Assembly: GCF_014197255.1 (NCBI RefSeq)
Contig: NZ_JACIFE010000006.1
Location: forward strand, 23,877 to 87,876
DNA from: Bartonella fuyuanensis
Lineage (GTDB): Bacteria > Pseudomonadota > Alphaproteobacteria > Rhizobiales > Rhizobiaceae
Direction of reading: 5' to 3'
DNA: 64,000 bases
Position 1 is the stretch's first letter. Each line of letters begins with the position of its first letter. The translations under genes were made by a program, and so were the position numbers. A model generated the notes under the pieces. That model was not told the origin of the DNA. It ran no database searches and saw only the letters and a list, made by a program, of their open reading frames with translations. Of this stretch, positions 38,052-46,973 are shown one piece after another.

Positions 38052-39461
38052 ATGCAAATGAATGAAAATAATGAGAGTGAACGAATTGCTAAGAGATTAG
38101 CACGTGCAGGTGTTGCATCACGGCGCGAAGCAGAGATGATGATTGTGGCAGGTCGTATTGTTGTTAATGGTAGAGCTGTGACGACGCCTGCTTTTAATGT
38201 TACTCGCTCTGATGTTATTACAGTTGATGGTAAACCTTTGTCTCCTATAGAACGAACGCGGTTATGGCTCTACCACAAGCCGGTGGGCCTTGTTACCACT
38301 CATCGTGATCCAGAAGGTAGGCCAACAGTATTTGATAATTTGCCGAAAGGAATGCCTCGTGTCCTTTCTGTGGGGAGACTTGATATTAACACGGAGGGGC
38401 TTTTGCTGTTAACTAATGATGGTGGTTTAGCACGTGTCTTAGAGCTTCCATTAACAGGGTGGGTACGAAAATATCGGGTTCGTGCTCATGGAAGAGTAAA
38501 ACAAAGTACGCTTGATAAGCTAAAAAATGGCATTTCAATTGATGGTATTTTCTATGGTTCGATAGAGGCATCAATTGAACGTGAGCAAGGAGCAAATGTA
38601 TGGCTTTCTGTAGCTTTACGTGAAGGAAAAAATCGTGAAATAAAGAACGTTTTTGGCGCATTAGGACTATCTGTCAATCGTCTAATTCGTATATCTTATG
38701 GTCCATTTCAGTTATCTGACCTAGAAGAAGGGGCAGTTCGTGAGCTAAAAGGTCGGATGTTACGTGAGCAATTGGGTGAGCGTTTGATTATGCAAGCTAA
38801 TGCAGATTTTGATGCTCCTATTTTAAAGCCATTCTTAAATTCTGCAGTTGTTGCAAAAAAACAAAGCCATGAGGATCTTGCTGCTGTGAATGATGGTTGG
38901 ATTTATTCAAGTGGAAGAGAAGTACAGCGCAACCAGCGAAGCAATTTTACAGAGCGTGGTCGGGTACGGTCAAGCACAAAACTTGATGAGAAATTTATGC
39001 ACAAGGATAAGAATGTGGATGAAAAAACAAAGCGTTCTTTGTCTCGCTTTCGCCGTTCTAATGTTTGGATGGCTCCTGGTGTGCGTTCACAAAGTATGCG
39101 GAAGAAGTCTTTCTATAGTGAGGATAATTCCTATGGCTATAAGAGTGGTTTGCTTGGTCAGAGATCTTCTAATAGAGGTAAGAAAAAGCGGCTAGAGGAA
39201 CAATTGCGAAAAGAGAGGGAGGCAGGATTTAATCAAAAATGGAGTAAAACACCTTACAGTAAGATGTGTGTTTCTAGAAAGAATAATGGTTTTTCTAGTC
39301 AAGCAGAGAAGTTTATGAAAGGCGGTCGTGATGAGCGTTCTTTTGAGAATAAGCGAAGAACGAAATCATTTAATGGTACTATGAAAAAATCCAAATCATA
39401 TAGCAGCAACGTAAAAACTTTGAAGCGATTTGGAGGTCTGCGTGCGGATCATAGGAGGTAA
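38052..39461 (+). CDS. RluB-type 23S rRNA pseudouridine synthase with a long basic C-terminal tail
   Basis: RNA-modifying enzyme of the RsuA/RluB/RluE/RluF family. An S4 RNA-binding domain spans about residues 10-58. The catalytic domain follows, with the nucleophilic Asp111 in [19 protein letters not shown] and the downstream [13 protein letters not shown]. The conserved enzyme ends near residue 245; a further 220 residues are Lys/Arg/Ser-rich and low-complexity (for example [16 protein letters not shown]), giving 469 in total. Similar tails occur in rhizobial homologues, probably unstructured RNA-binding extensions. Overlaps rsmD by 20 bases. Confidence 0.9.
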   Translation: MQMNENNESERIAKRLARAGVASRREAEMMIVAGRIVVNGRAVTTPAFNVTRSDVITVDGKPLSPIERTRLWLYHKPVGLVTTHRDPEGRPTVFDNLPKGMPRVLSVGRLDINTEGLLLLTNDGGLARVLELPLTGWVRKYRVRAHGRVKQSTLDKLKNGISIDGIFYGSIEASIEREQGANVWLSVALREGKNREIKNVFGALGLSVNRLIRISYGPFQLSDLEEGAVRELKGRMLREQLGERLIMQANADFDAPILKPFLNSAVVAKKQSHEDLAAVNDGWIYSSGREVQRNQRSNFTERGRVRSSTKLDEKFMHKDKNVDEKTKRSLSRFRRSNVWMAPGVRSQSMRKKSFYSEDNSYGYKSGLLGQRSSNRGKKKRLEEQLRKEREAGFNQKWSKTPYSKMCVSRKNNGFSSQAEKFMKGGRDERSFENKRRTKSFNGTMKKSKSYSSNVKTLKRFGGLRADHRR

Positions 39462-40008
39462 ATTTGCTGGGCGTGTTTTGTTTTCGCCTCTTAATCGGTC
39501 AATTCGCCCAACGAGTGATCGTACACGTGAAAGCCTTTTTAATATTCTTTCTAGCCGCGAAAAGCAATTTTGGATTAATAAACGTATCCTTGATCTTTTT
39601 GCTGGTACTGGTGCTTTAGGTATTGAAGCACTTTCACGTGGAGCGAAGGTTGCCGTTTTTGTTGAAAATTCAGTTGAAGCGCGTGGGGTGCTTCAAAAAA
39701 ATATTGAAGCTCTTGAATTGCAGTCACTAGGGCGGATTTTACGCCGTGATGCAACAAAACTTGGTAAGATTGGAACAATGCTTCCATTTGATGTTATTTG
39801 CGCTGATCCTCCCTATAGCCGTTGTTTAGGTGAATGCGCTTTTGTAGAGGCTTTACGAGGAGGGTGGGCAAAAGCTGATACACTCTTCGTGCTTGAAGAA
39901 AAGAAAGATACAATTATTCATTTACCTGATATTTTTTATCTAGATGATGAGCGTTTTTATGGTGGGACAGCAATCCGTCTTTATAAATTACGATCACTTA
40001 GATTTTGA
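39442..40008 (+). CDS. rsmD: 16S rRNA (guanine-N2) methyltransferase RsmD
   Basis: Methylates G966 of 16S rRNA. The 188-residue product begins [17 protein letters not shown], which fixes the start at the GTG 39442; GGAGG at 39432-39436 is correctly spaced for it, whereas an upstream in-frame TTG (39430) would overlap that site. AdoMet-binding motif [19 protein letters not shown] and catalytic DPPY (ADPPYSRC) are intact. The gene starts inside the 3' end of the pseudouridine synthase, so two rRNA-modifying enzymes are translationally coupled. Confidence 0.95.
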   Translation: MRIIGGKFAGRVLFSPLNRSIRPTSDRTRESLFNILSSREKQFWINKRILDLFAGTGALGIEALSRGAKVAVFVENSVEARGVLQKNIEALELQSLGRILRRDATKLGKIGTMLPFDVICADPPYSRCLGECAFVEALRGGWAKADTLFVLEEKKDTIIHLPDIFYLDDERFYGGTAIRLYKLRSLRF

Positions 40009-40427
40009 GAAAGCTTTTTATTTTTATCGGATAGGATGAAAAAAATGCCTCTTTGTAGTTTTTCCCATTTTGGATGTTTTTTTTAGGGTAAACAGAAAGT
40101 AAATAAAAGATTCTAATGTTAAAAGAATTGATGAATTTTGATTTCATTATGTTTTTGTCTTTATCTTCTCATTTTTTGAAGCTTTTTATAACTCCAAGAG
40201 TGAGTCTTTTCCGAAATATTTTCTTAATATAATATCGAAAAAGGCCATCTGCTCTTCTTTTTCAATCAAAAATTGCTTTGAGATGTAAGATTAATGCACT
40301 TGGAGTTATAGCAGTATGTATTGCTATTAATTTTTATAAATTATTGAAAAAAATACATACTTGCTTTTATACATACTTTTAGCTATTACCTTTGAATTAG
40401 TTTTTGTCTCTTGATTTACAAATTTAT
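40009..40427. other. Intergenic upstream of tRNA-Thr
   Basis: No gene seen. AT-rich, with the tRNA promoter presumably in the last 80 bases; no clear -35/-10 pair can be picked out. Confidence 0.45.
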
Positions 40428-40503
40428 GCCGCATTAGCTCAGTTGGTAGAGCACATCATTCGTAATGATGGGGTCGCTGGTTCGAACCCGGCATGCGGCA
40501 CCA
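40428..40503 (+). tRNA. tRNA-Thr (anticodon CGU)
   Basis: A complete cloverleaf of 76 bases with encoded CCA. Acceptor GCCGCAT/ATGCGGC, D-arm GCTC-AGTTGGTAGA-GAGC type, anticodon stem CATCA/TGATG with loop TTCGTAA (anticodon CGT), and T-arm GCTGG-TTCGAAC-CCGGC. It reads ACG codons. tRNA genes are common phage attachment sites, and a phage-type lysis cassette lies 1.3 kb downstream, but I find no repeat of the tRNA 3' end. Confidence 0.96.
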
Positions 40504-41847
40504 TATTTTGTGTTTAATATATTGAAATACACAGATTTTTTATTTGAATAGCAATTTTAAAATAATCTTCTACAGCTTATACAATTTTATCTAGTTTGTT
40601 CTTATGTGTCCCTTATTTTTCCTTGAAGTGAATATTAAAAACTTTTTCTTCTTCCATCTTATTGCCTTCCTTAGCCTATAGATTTGAGGAGACTCTCTTT
40701 GAAATATTCAATTGCAAATCATTGTTGGTTAATACATTAAAGAGTTATGCACGTTCACGTATGATTCCATGTCTATCACTATTATCAAAGATTATCTCCT
40801 TATCTTTCTTTTTCTATTAAATAAATAGCCGGCGATGCTGGGAAAGAAAGCTCCCATAACTTTAAGCAACTTTTACGAAAATCTTCCGTATTTCCTGTGC
40901 TATTGCCCCTAAAAAAATTTCAACAGCTTGCTTAATTTGTTAAGACGCTTACTGAAAATGGAGCTGAGATGATATTAGATAAAGCTAATACCTTAGATCC
41001 ACACGTTCCATAAAATGCTTCATATGAATGAAGAAAAAAGCATTATACATAGGAATATACGTGAATGGAACTCATAATTCAAGCTTATTACAGTGCAATA
41101 TCTTTTACAAAACTATCAAAGATCATTGAACTATATATCGAATACACTCCACTTAATTAATATATGATTTCAATTGGTAACAGATTTTTAAGAGCAGAAA
41201 AAATATACATTATGTTTTTCACACAACAATTTATTTCAAATCCTTTATGAAGATATGTTTAAAAAAAATAAGCAATTAGAGGAAAAAATAAAGAATAATT
41301 AAATTAACTATAGATTTTTTTATTAAATATGTATAGCACATTATGTATTAAGTGTGTTGATTCTAAGGCGTTGGATATATGTAATATGTTTAATTTTAAA
41401 ATATCTTTTTGTTTTTATAAAAAATAATGTAAGTGATGAATTATACGATTATTTGAAAAGAAATATCTATTGTTCTGTTAATTAGTATAGTGATTATTTT
41501 TTATTGAAAAGAGTTTTTCTTCGTTAGATGTCTAGAGGTTTTTTCAAGTAAAATTCCCCTTAATTATTCTAGCTTAACTGTAATAATTTATAGGTGCTAT
41601 TATAAATTGGGTTTATTAAAAATTATTTCCTTTCAACAAAGAGGAGGGTAATTGCTGCAAAATGAGTAGTTATTAGCATAGTCATTTGTTCAAATGAGAA
41701 AACGATACGATAGGGTCTTAGTATATGCCATTATGGGTTTTTTAGATTTATCAGACCCTTTTAATATTCGGTTCTTTAATCAATGAGTGGATGTAAATCT
41801 TCAATTCATATCCTGCTTTGTGTAGGTTTTTTATGGGATTAAGAATA
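40504..41847. other. Intergenic between tRNA-Thr and the lysis cassette
   Basis: No intact gene. Around 40830-41000 one frame (ESSHNFKQLLRKSSVFPVLLPLKKFQQLA, then FVKTLTENGAEMILDKANTLDPHVP) looks like a decayed coding stretch with single stops; family unknown. An AGGGTCT/AGACCCT pair (about 41714-41758) with a T-rich end could form a terminator before the cassette. Confidence 0.35.
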
Positions 41848-42510
41848 ATGCGAAAAATATCAAAAGAAGGGCTTGCACTGATTAAGCAACTGGAAGGCTT
41901 ACGTTTAAAGGCCTATGAAGATTCCGGTGGTGTATGGACAATTGGTTATGGGCATACAAGTGCTGCTGGTACCCCAAGTGTCCATAAGGATATGGAAATT
42001 ACGGAAAAAGAAGCTGAAAAAATCCTTTGTCAGGATTTGAGAGAGTGTGAAGCCGTTGTTAAAAAAGTCGTTACCGTTTCTTTAAATGATGAACAATTCG
42101 CTGCGTTAGTATCATTTTGCTATAATGTAGGAATAACAGCTTTTTGCAATTCTACGCTTTTAAAAAAGCTCAATAAAGGTGAATATGAGGCAGTACCGAC
42201 CGAATTGCAAAAATGGACAAGAGTAGGAGGAAAGCGTGTTCAGGGTCTTGTCAATCGTCGAGCAGCTGAAGCAGGGTTATGGGCAAAAGGAGCTCATGTT
42301 GCCCCCAATTATCATGTAGTAGAATCAGAAGGGGTAACAGGTATTTGCAAAATAGAAGCTCTTGCACCAATCATAGGTTCTTTTTCAGGGCTTGGAGGAC
42401 TTTTTGCCGGAAATGGTCCTGTTCAATGGGTTTTAGCAGGTATTATGGTTTTAGCTGCTTGTATAGCTATGGTATATATTGCTAAACGCTTTCAGGAACA
42501 CCGTCTATGA
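41848..42510 (+). CDS. Phage-type endolysin (GH24 lysozyme) with C-terminal membrane anchor
   Basis: Hydrolyses peptidoglycan to release phage-like particles. From the ATG at 41848 the 220-residue product has the T4-lysozyme catalytic triad with exact spacing: Glu16, Asp25 and Thr31 in LEGLRLKAYEDSGGVWTIGYGHT. The lysozyme domain ends near residue 145. The last 35 residues form a hydrophobic helix (VQWVLAGIMVLAACIAMVYIA) and a basic tail, so the enzyme is probably tail-anchored. Upstream in-frame starts at 41833 and 41818 exist. It overlaps the next gene by four bases (ATGA). Confidence 0.9.
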   Translation: MRKISKEGLALIKQLEGLRLKAYEDSGGVWTIGYGHTSAAGTPSVHKDMEITEKEAEKILCQDLRECEAVVKKVVTVSLNDEQFAALVSFCYNVGITAFCNSTLLKKLNKGEYEAVPTELQKWTRVGGKRVQGLVNRRAAEAGLWAKGAHVAPNYHVVESEGVTGICKIEALAPIIGSFSGLGGLFAGNGPVQWVLAGIMVLAACIAMVYIAKRFQEHRL

Positions 42511-42734
42511 TTTTATGGATAAAAAAATATTTGACGATGACGATGGCGATTATAGCGGCTTTTCTTATAGCTTTAATGAAAGCCTTTTTCCTTGGGAAAA
42601 GGAATGAGAAACAAAAGCAAACAAACGAAGCTTTCAAGATAGCAGCAACACGGCTTGAGGTAGAGAATGAAATTAACAAGAAAAGTGATGCTGATGTGCG
42701 TACTAAGCTTTCTAGCTGGTTGCGCGATGAATGA
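42507..42734 (+). CDS. Small membrane protein, i-spanin (Rz)-like
   Basis: A 75-residue protein with one N-terminal transmembrane helix (about 9-29, MTMAIIAAFLIALMKAFFLG) followed by a charged, helical, coiled-coil-prone tail (KRNEKQKQTNEAFKIAATRLEVENEINKK). That layout, and the position between an endolysin and an overlapping lipoprotein, match the inner-membrane spanin that fuses inner and outer membranes during lysis. There is no clear sequence family, so the function is inferred from architecture and context. It starts within the endolysin stop. Confidence 0.65.
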   Translation: MILWIKKYLTMTMAIIAAFLIALMKAFFLGKRNEKQKQTNEAFKIAATRLEVENEINKKSDADVRTKLSSWLRDE

Positions 42735-42885
42735 ACGGACTTCTTGTATTGGATGGCTGCCGATTTATTTGAATCGACAAGATATCAATGTTATTAGCCC
42801 AGATTTGGCAAGAGATATTTTAAAACATAACGAACAAGGTGAACGTCTATGCGGTTGGAAACATAATCAGAAAATAAAGCGTTGA
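42667..42885 (+). CDS. Small lipoprotein, o-spanin (Rz1)-like, overlapping the Rz-like gene
   Basis: A 72-residue lipoprotein: MKLTRKVMLMCVLSFLAGC with the lipobox cysteine at 19, then a polar domain (SCIGWLPIYLNRQDINVISPDLARDILKHNEQGERLCGW). The C-terminal pattern, with ARxILxHNxxxxxxCGW, recurs in small proteins of rhizobial phage lysis modules, as far as I recall. It overlaps the preceding gene by 68 bases in another frame, the classic Rz/Rz1 nesting. Last gene of the cassette. Confidence 0.65.
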   Translation: MKLTRKVMLMCVLSFLAGCAMNERTSCIGWLPIYLNRQDINVISPDLARDILKHNEQGERLCGWKHNQKIKR

Positions 42886-44560
42886 GAGTACAATTCCTTC
42901 TGAAACATTAATCATTAAAGAAATTAAAAGGGGTGAGTAACTGCAGATTAAAAATAGCAGAACTTAAAGGATGGAAATACTTTGATGGTTCATTAAATTT
43001 AATTGGAGTGACATAAAGTGCTCACGTTGTAATTTCTATACTTTTTTAGGTATTAGCTTCTTTATGAATATGCTATTCTTACAAGATGATTTCGTTATTT
43101 GAAAATCCAGATTTTGTTAAACAGATATGCTCATGATCAGATTTCGTCTCTGTAAAAGAAGAATTTAGCGGAGAACAACGCATTTTTTGTAACTTTATCA
43201 AAAGTAAAAGTTATTTTACGTTCTTTTTTAGGTTTATGCAAGAACAAAAATAGAAGTTATGTGCTGTATAAGCTATAATGGTTTTAAGTTTTCAACTGCT
43301 GATGAAGTGTAATGATTAATATATAGCCGAGAGGAATTAGCACATAACTTATAAATTATATTAGAATGGCATCAATTATGAGTACATAACAACTTAAGGA
43401 GCTAGAAAACACTTTTTAGTTAGTGGTTGAAATCGTGCCAAATCACCTTACAGGTTTAATTTTGTCCCTCAAATCTTTTCATTGAATTTTATTTTATATA
43501 TAAAAGCTTATTAGGTATTTTCTTTGCATTAAAAATAAGAAAACTGCAGAAGTTTCTTATTGCTCTTATGAAGCTGTAGGTCAATATAGTCTTGATAGCT
43601 GCCAATATTCTAATGTTGCAAGATAGTTTTTGGATTTGAGAGTTCTCATAAGAGGCACTTTGATTTCTTCTTAATAGTTTTTATTTGCCCGGTCCCTATT
43701 CATGATATGCCAGAAAATAGTTGTGAGTGACTCAACATGAATAGATTTAAGATGGAAAGAATTTTATGCTATTGAAATCTTTTATATAAATTACTAAACA
43801 ATAAATTATGATTATAAATCAAACTTTTGTTTTTATTGCAAGATTCCAAGAATAAATAATTTCTTTAATTAACTTTCTAGAGAGTACAACTCTAAAAGAC
43901 TCTAAATGATAAAACAAGTCCCCTTATTTATCGTAAAATTTAATCTCGTATCATTGTATATATTTGGTTCAAATATTCAAAAAGTTGAATTTTAAAAATG
44001 CTGAGAAATATTCTCGGCGATAGCAATTTTTGTAACTGTTAAAGCAATTATAGGCAATAAATTTGCTAAAATTAATTGGATGAATTTGCTTATTGCAAAC
44101 TGAATTGATAGATAGCTACAGCGTGAGTTTCACGTAAAAGTTTTATTAGTTATCATTTTATGACAAAATTATGTTTTTTCATTTTTAAATAAAAAAATGG
44201 AAGGAAAAAGGATTGATCTTAAATCAAAATTTATTGTGATTTAGCTCGTTTTATATTTTTTAACTGTTTGAGGATTTCGGCTTAAATTCAAGTGTTTTTG
44301 CTGGTTATTACGTTGATTTTATTGTCAGTGTAGATTTAGCTTCTAGAATGATAATGGCCAAGAAGTCTTGAAACTAAAAGGATCTCACGACATATTGTAT
44401 TTTTTCATAAAGAAGTTAAAAAGAAAATGATTTAATGCATTAAAAGAATGCATGAAGCATGTAGAATTTTATGAATGAACCATAAGAATTATACTTCAAT
44501 TTATATAAGATTTGTCAGAGTGCTTATCAATGTAATAATACACAATTTAGGGAGTCTGTA
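42886..44560. other. Long intergenic stretch after the lysis cassette
   Basis: No intact gene; stops are frequent in all frames. Copy H of the dispersed repeat is at 43600-43825. At about 44300-44370 a short frame (GYYVDFIVSVDLASRMIMAKK) faintly recalls the hbp C-terminal strand but is too weak to call. Confidence 0.45.
43600..43825 (+). repeat. Dispersed repeat, degenerate copy H
   Basis: TAATGTTGCAAGATAG, ATTTGAGAGTTCTCATAAGAGGCA, ATGATATGCCAGAAAATAGTTGTGAGTGACTCAACATGAATAG and ATTATGATTATAAATCAAA parallel copies F and G. Confidence 0.6.
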
Positions 44561-45892
44561 ATGACTGATAAGAACCAGATTGAGAAAGCTGTTTCGTTGG
44601 TTGAAGCAGCAAGGCGTTCTGGAGCTGATGCTGCTGATGCTGTTATTGTTTATGCGCATTCCACCAGTGTATCTGTTCGTTTTGGGAAAGTTGAATCGAC
44701 AGAATCTGCAGAGAGCAATGATTTTACTCTAAGGGTTTTTGTTGGTAAAAAAGTAGCAAGTGTTTCTGCTAATTTAGTATCTTGTCCGCAAGAGCTTGCA
44801 GAGCGTGCTGTTGCAATGGCTAAAGCTTCGCCCGATAGTTTATTTGAAGGTTTGGCTGATGAAGAGTGTTTAGTTAAGCATCCTAAAGATCTTGATCTTT
44901 TTGATGATTTTGTGCCAAGCAGCCATTTTTTAACAGAAGATGCTTTAAAAACGGAAGCGGCAGCTCTTGATGTTAAAGGAGTAAGCAATTCTGGCGGCGC
45001 TGCAACAGCTTATGGTCGTAGTGGGTTTATTCTTGTGACCAGTGATGGTTTTCGTGGGAGCTATCGTTCCAGTTATTTTTCACGTTCTTGTAGTGCTCTT
45101 GCGGGTGAAGGAACACAGATGGAGCGGGATTATGATTATACAGCAGCCTTACATTTTTCTGATTTAGAGGATGCAGAAACTGTGGGAAAGAATGCAGGGC
45201 TTGGTGCTGTTCGACGTTTGGGAGCAGTTCGTGCAGCGACAGGAGGAGTCGATGTGATTTTTAATCCTCGGACGGCTCGCGGAATTGCAGGGCATATCGC
45301 GTCTATGGTCAATGGAGCCTCTGTAGCTCGTAAAACAAGTCTTTTGCAGAATTTCCTAGGCAAGGCAGTGATGAAGCCTAATGTTAATGTAACCGATCAA
45401 CCTTTGCGATTACGTGGGAATTCTTCTCGTCCTTTTGATGGAGAAGGGGTAGAGGGCAAAACATTAAATATTATTGAAAATGGTATTTTAAAAAACTGGC
45501 TTCTTTCATCATCTACAGCACGTGAATTAGGGCTTAAAACAAATGGACACGGAGTACGTTCGGCATCATTGGTGCAGCCGACCAGTACGAATTTTGCTAT
45601 TGAACCAGGTTTAGTATCACCTTACGATCTGATAAAGGATTTGCAAAGTGGATTTTATGTAACCGAGTTGTTCGGTCATGGTATTGATTTTATTACTGGT
45701 CAGTATAGTCGTGGTGCTGCAGGTTTTTGGATTGAAAATGGTGAAATTGCCTATCCAGTGAGTGAAGTAACACTAGGTTCTGATTTGCTCCATATGCTAG
45801 CACATTTAACACCTGCCAATGATATTGATCGGCGTTATGGTACCGCGGCTCCAACATTGTTAATTGAAGGGATGACACTTGCAGGAAAGTAA
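44561..45892 (+). CDS. pmbA: Metalloprotease-like protein TldE/PmbA
   Basis: Partner of TldD in a heterodimeric protease implicated in peptide maturation and toxin/antitoxin turnover. The 443-residue product covers the whole family: N-terminal domain with RFGKVESTESAESNDFTLRVFVG, the central GGVDVIFNPRTARGIAGHIASMVNG, and C-terminal GHGVRSAS, GFYVTELFGHGIDFITGQYSRGAAGFWIENGEI. As usual for TldE, the zinc HExxxH of TldD is absent. tldD itself is not in the window. It overlaps the next gene by 14 bases. Confidence 0.93.
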   Translation: MTDKNQIEKAVSLVEAARRSGADAADAVIVYAHSTSVSVRFGKVESTESAESNDFTLRVFVGKKVASVSANLVSCPQELAERAVAMAKASPDSLFEGLADEECLVKHPKDLDLFDDFVPSSHFLTEDALKTEAAALDVKGVSNSGGAATAYGRSGFILVTSDGFRGSYRSSYFSRSCSALAGEGTQMERDYDYTAALHFSDLEDAETVGKNAGLGAVRRLGAVRAATGGVDVIFNPRTARGIAGHIASMVNGASVARKTSLLQNFLGKAVMKPNVNVTDQPLRLRGNSSRPFDGEGVEGKTLNIIENGILKNWLLSSSTARELGLKTNGHGVRSASLVQPTSTNFAIEPGLVSPYDLIKDLQSGFYVTELFGHGIDFITGQYSRGAAGFWIENGEIAYPVSEVTLGSDLLHMLAHLTPANDIDRRYGTAAPTLLIEGMTLAGK

Positions 45893-46682
45893 AACGCATC
45901 ATTCTTCTGATTTAAATCTTTTGCGTGACGTTTGTCAGGAGGCAGGAGATTTAGCAATGAGGTATTTTCGATGCACGTTGGATGTTTGGATTAAAGAGGG
46001 TAATTCACCAGTCAGTGAGGCAGATTTTGCTGTTGATCATTTTTTGAAAGAGAAACTCCTTGAAGCGCGTCCAGATTATGGTTGGATTTCAGAAGAAACA
46101 AAAGATAATCGAGGACAACAATATTATAAGCGCTCCTTTGTTGTTGATCCTATTGATGGAACACGTGGTTTTCTTTCTGGCAGTGCTTATTGGTGTATTT
46201 CTGTTGCCATTATTGAGAATGGGCGTCCTATTGTGGGTATTTTACAATGTCCCGCTCAAGGGGATGTTTATGCGGCTGTTACAGGTGAAGGGGCAACATT
46301 AAATGGGATAAAACTTCCTCGTTTAGCTTCGAGGGTTCATCGAAAATATAAAATTTCACTTGATAAATCGCTTGCTCAAAAATTACCAAATGATTTTCGT
46401 AATCGAGTTAGTTTTTACCATTATCTTCCTTCTCTTGCTTATCGTATTGTTCTTGTTGCTCAAGATGAGATCGATGTCGTATTGATCCGACCGAATTGTC
46501 ATGAATGGGATATTGCTGCGGCTGATCTTATTTTGCAGGAGTGTGGAGGGTGTTTTTTATCGCTGGATACTCCTTTCTTATCTTATGGGATTAAACCTTA
46601 TCAATATGGATTGTTAATTGCTGGTAAAAATAATTGCTGTCAGGATATAATAGATATTGTTCGTCAAGCAAAGTTAGTTTAA
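45879..46682 (+). CDS. Inositol-monophosphatase family protein, CysQ-like 3'(2'),5'-bisphosphate nucleotidase
   Basis: Lithium-sensitive, Mg2+-dependent phosphatase. Metal-binding motifs are SEADFAVD (about 46-53), SEE (71-73) and DPIDGTRGF (90-98), with the C-terminal EWDIAAADLILQECGG. The order and spacing fit CysQ, which removes toxic PAP in sulfate assimilation, but inositol-phosphate activity cannot be excluded. The start appears to be TTG (45879), since the next ATG would remove conserved N-terminal residues. It overlaps the pmbA stop codon, indicating coupling. The downstream gene is DUF4170. Confidence 0.85.
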   Translation: MQESKTHHSSDLNLLRDVCQEAGDLAMRYFRCTLDVWIKEGNSPVSEADFAVDHFLKEKLLEARPDYGWISEETKDNRGQQYYKRSFVVDPIDGTRGFLSGSAYWCISVAIIENGRPIVGILQCPAQGDVYAAVTGEGATLNGIKLPRLASRVHRKYKISLDKSLAQKLPNDFRNRVSFYHYLPSLAYRIVLVAQDEIDVVLIRPNCHEWDIAAADLILQECGGCFLSLDTPFLSYGIKPYQYGLLIAGKNNCCQDIIDIVRQAKLV

Positions 46683-46727
46683 TCACATAAAAATGCGCAA
46701 AATCATCTGCGCAATATGGAGGCACAT

Positions 46728-46973
46728 ATGACTGAAATCAAAGAAAAAAAACAATATTTACATCTTGTATTTGGTGGAGAATTAAAAAATCTTAAGAGTA
46801 ATCAATTTAAGAATCCTGATGATTTAGATGTGGTCGGTATTTTCTCAGATTATCAATCCGCTCAAGAAGCATGGCAGGAAAAGGCTCAAAGCAGTGTAGA
46901 TAATGCATTACAACGTTATTATATTGTAGATTTGTATCAGTTTCTTGATGCTGAATCAGGTAATTCAGAGTAA
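46728..46973 (+). CDS. DUF4170 family small protein
   Basis: An 81-residue protein of a family conserved in Rhizobiales (pattern HLVFGGEL...DPDDLDVVGIFSDYQSAQEAWQEKAQ...YYIVDLYQFL). Function is unknown. The ATG at 46728 is preceded by GGAGG at the right distance; the in-frame ATG at 46716 overlaps that site. In related genomes it lies between a cysQ-like gene and waaA, as here, although the gap to waaA is unusually long in this window. Confidence 0.85.
   Translation: MTEIKEKKQYLHLVFGGELKNLKSNQFKNPDDLDVVGIFSDYQSAQEAWQEKAQSSVDNALQRYYIVDLYQFLDAESGNSE

Noticed and set aside
40428..42885. tRNA-Thr as attachment site for a prophage carrying the lysis cassette
   Set aside because: No duplicate of the tRNA 3' end is found downstream, and there is no integrase nearby, so integration at this tRNA is not shown.
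44300..44370. Possible fifth hbp C-terminal fragment (GYYVDFIVSVDLAS)
   Set aside because: Only a handful of residues match the barrel strand, with no upstream or downstream continuation; chance is likely in this DNA.
46688..46715. TGCGCA...TGCGCA hairpin just before the DUF4170 gene
   Set aside because: The repeated hexamer is itself palindromic and the stem is short; no T-run or conserved leader shows it to be a terminator or riboswitch.
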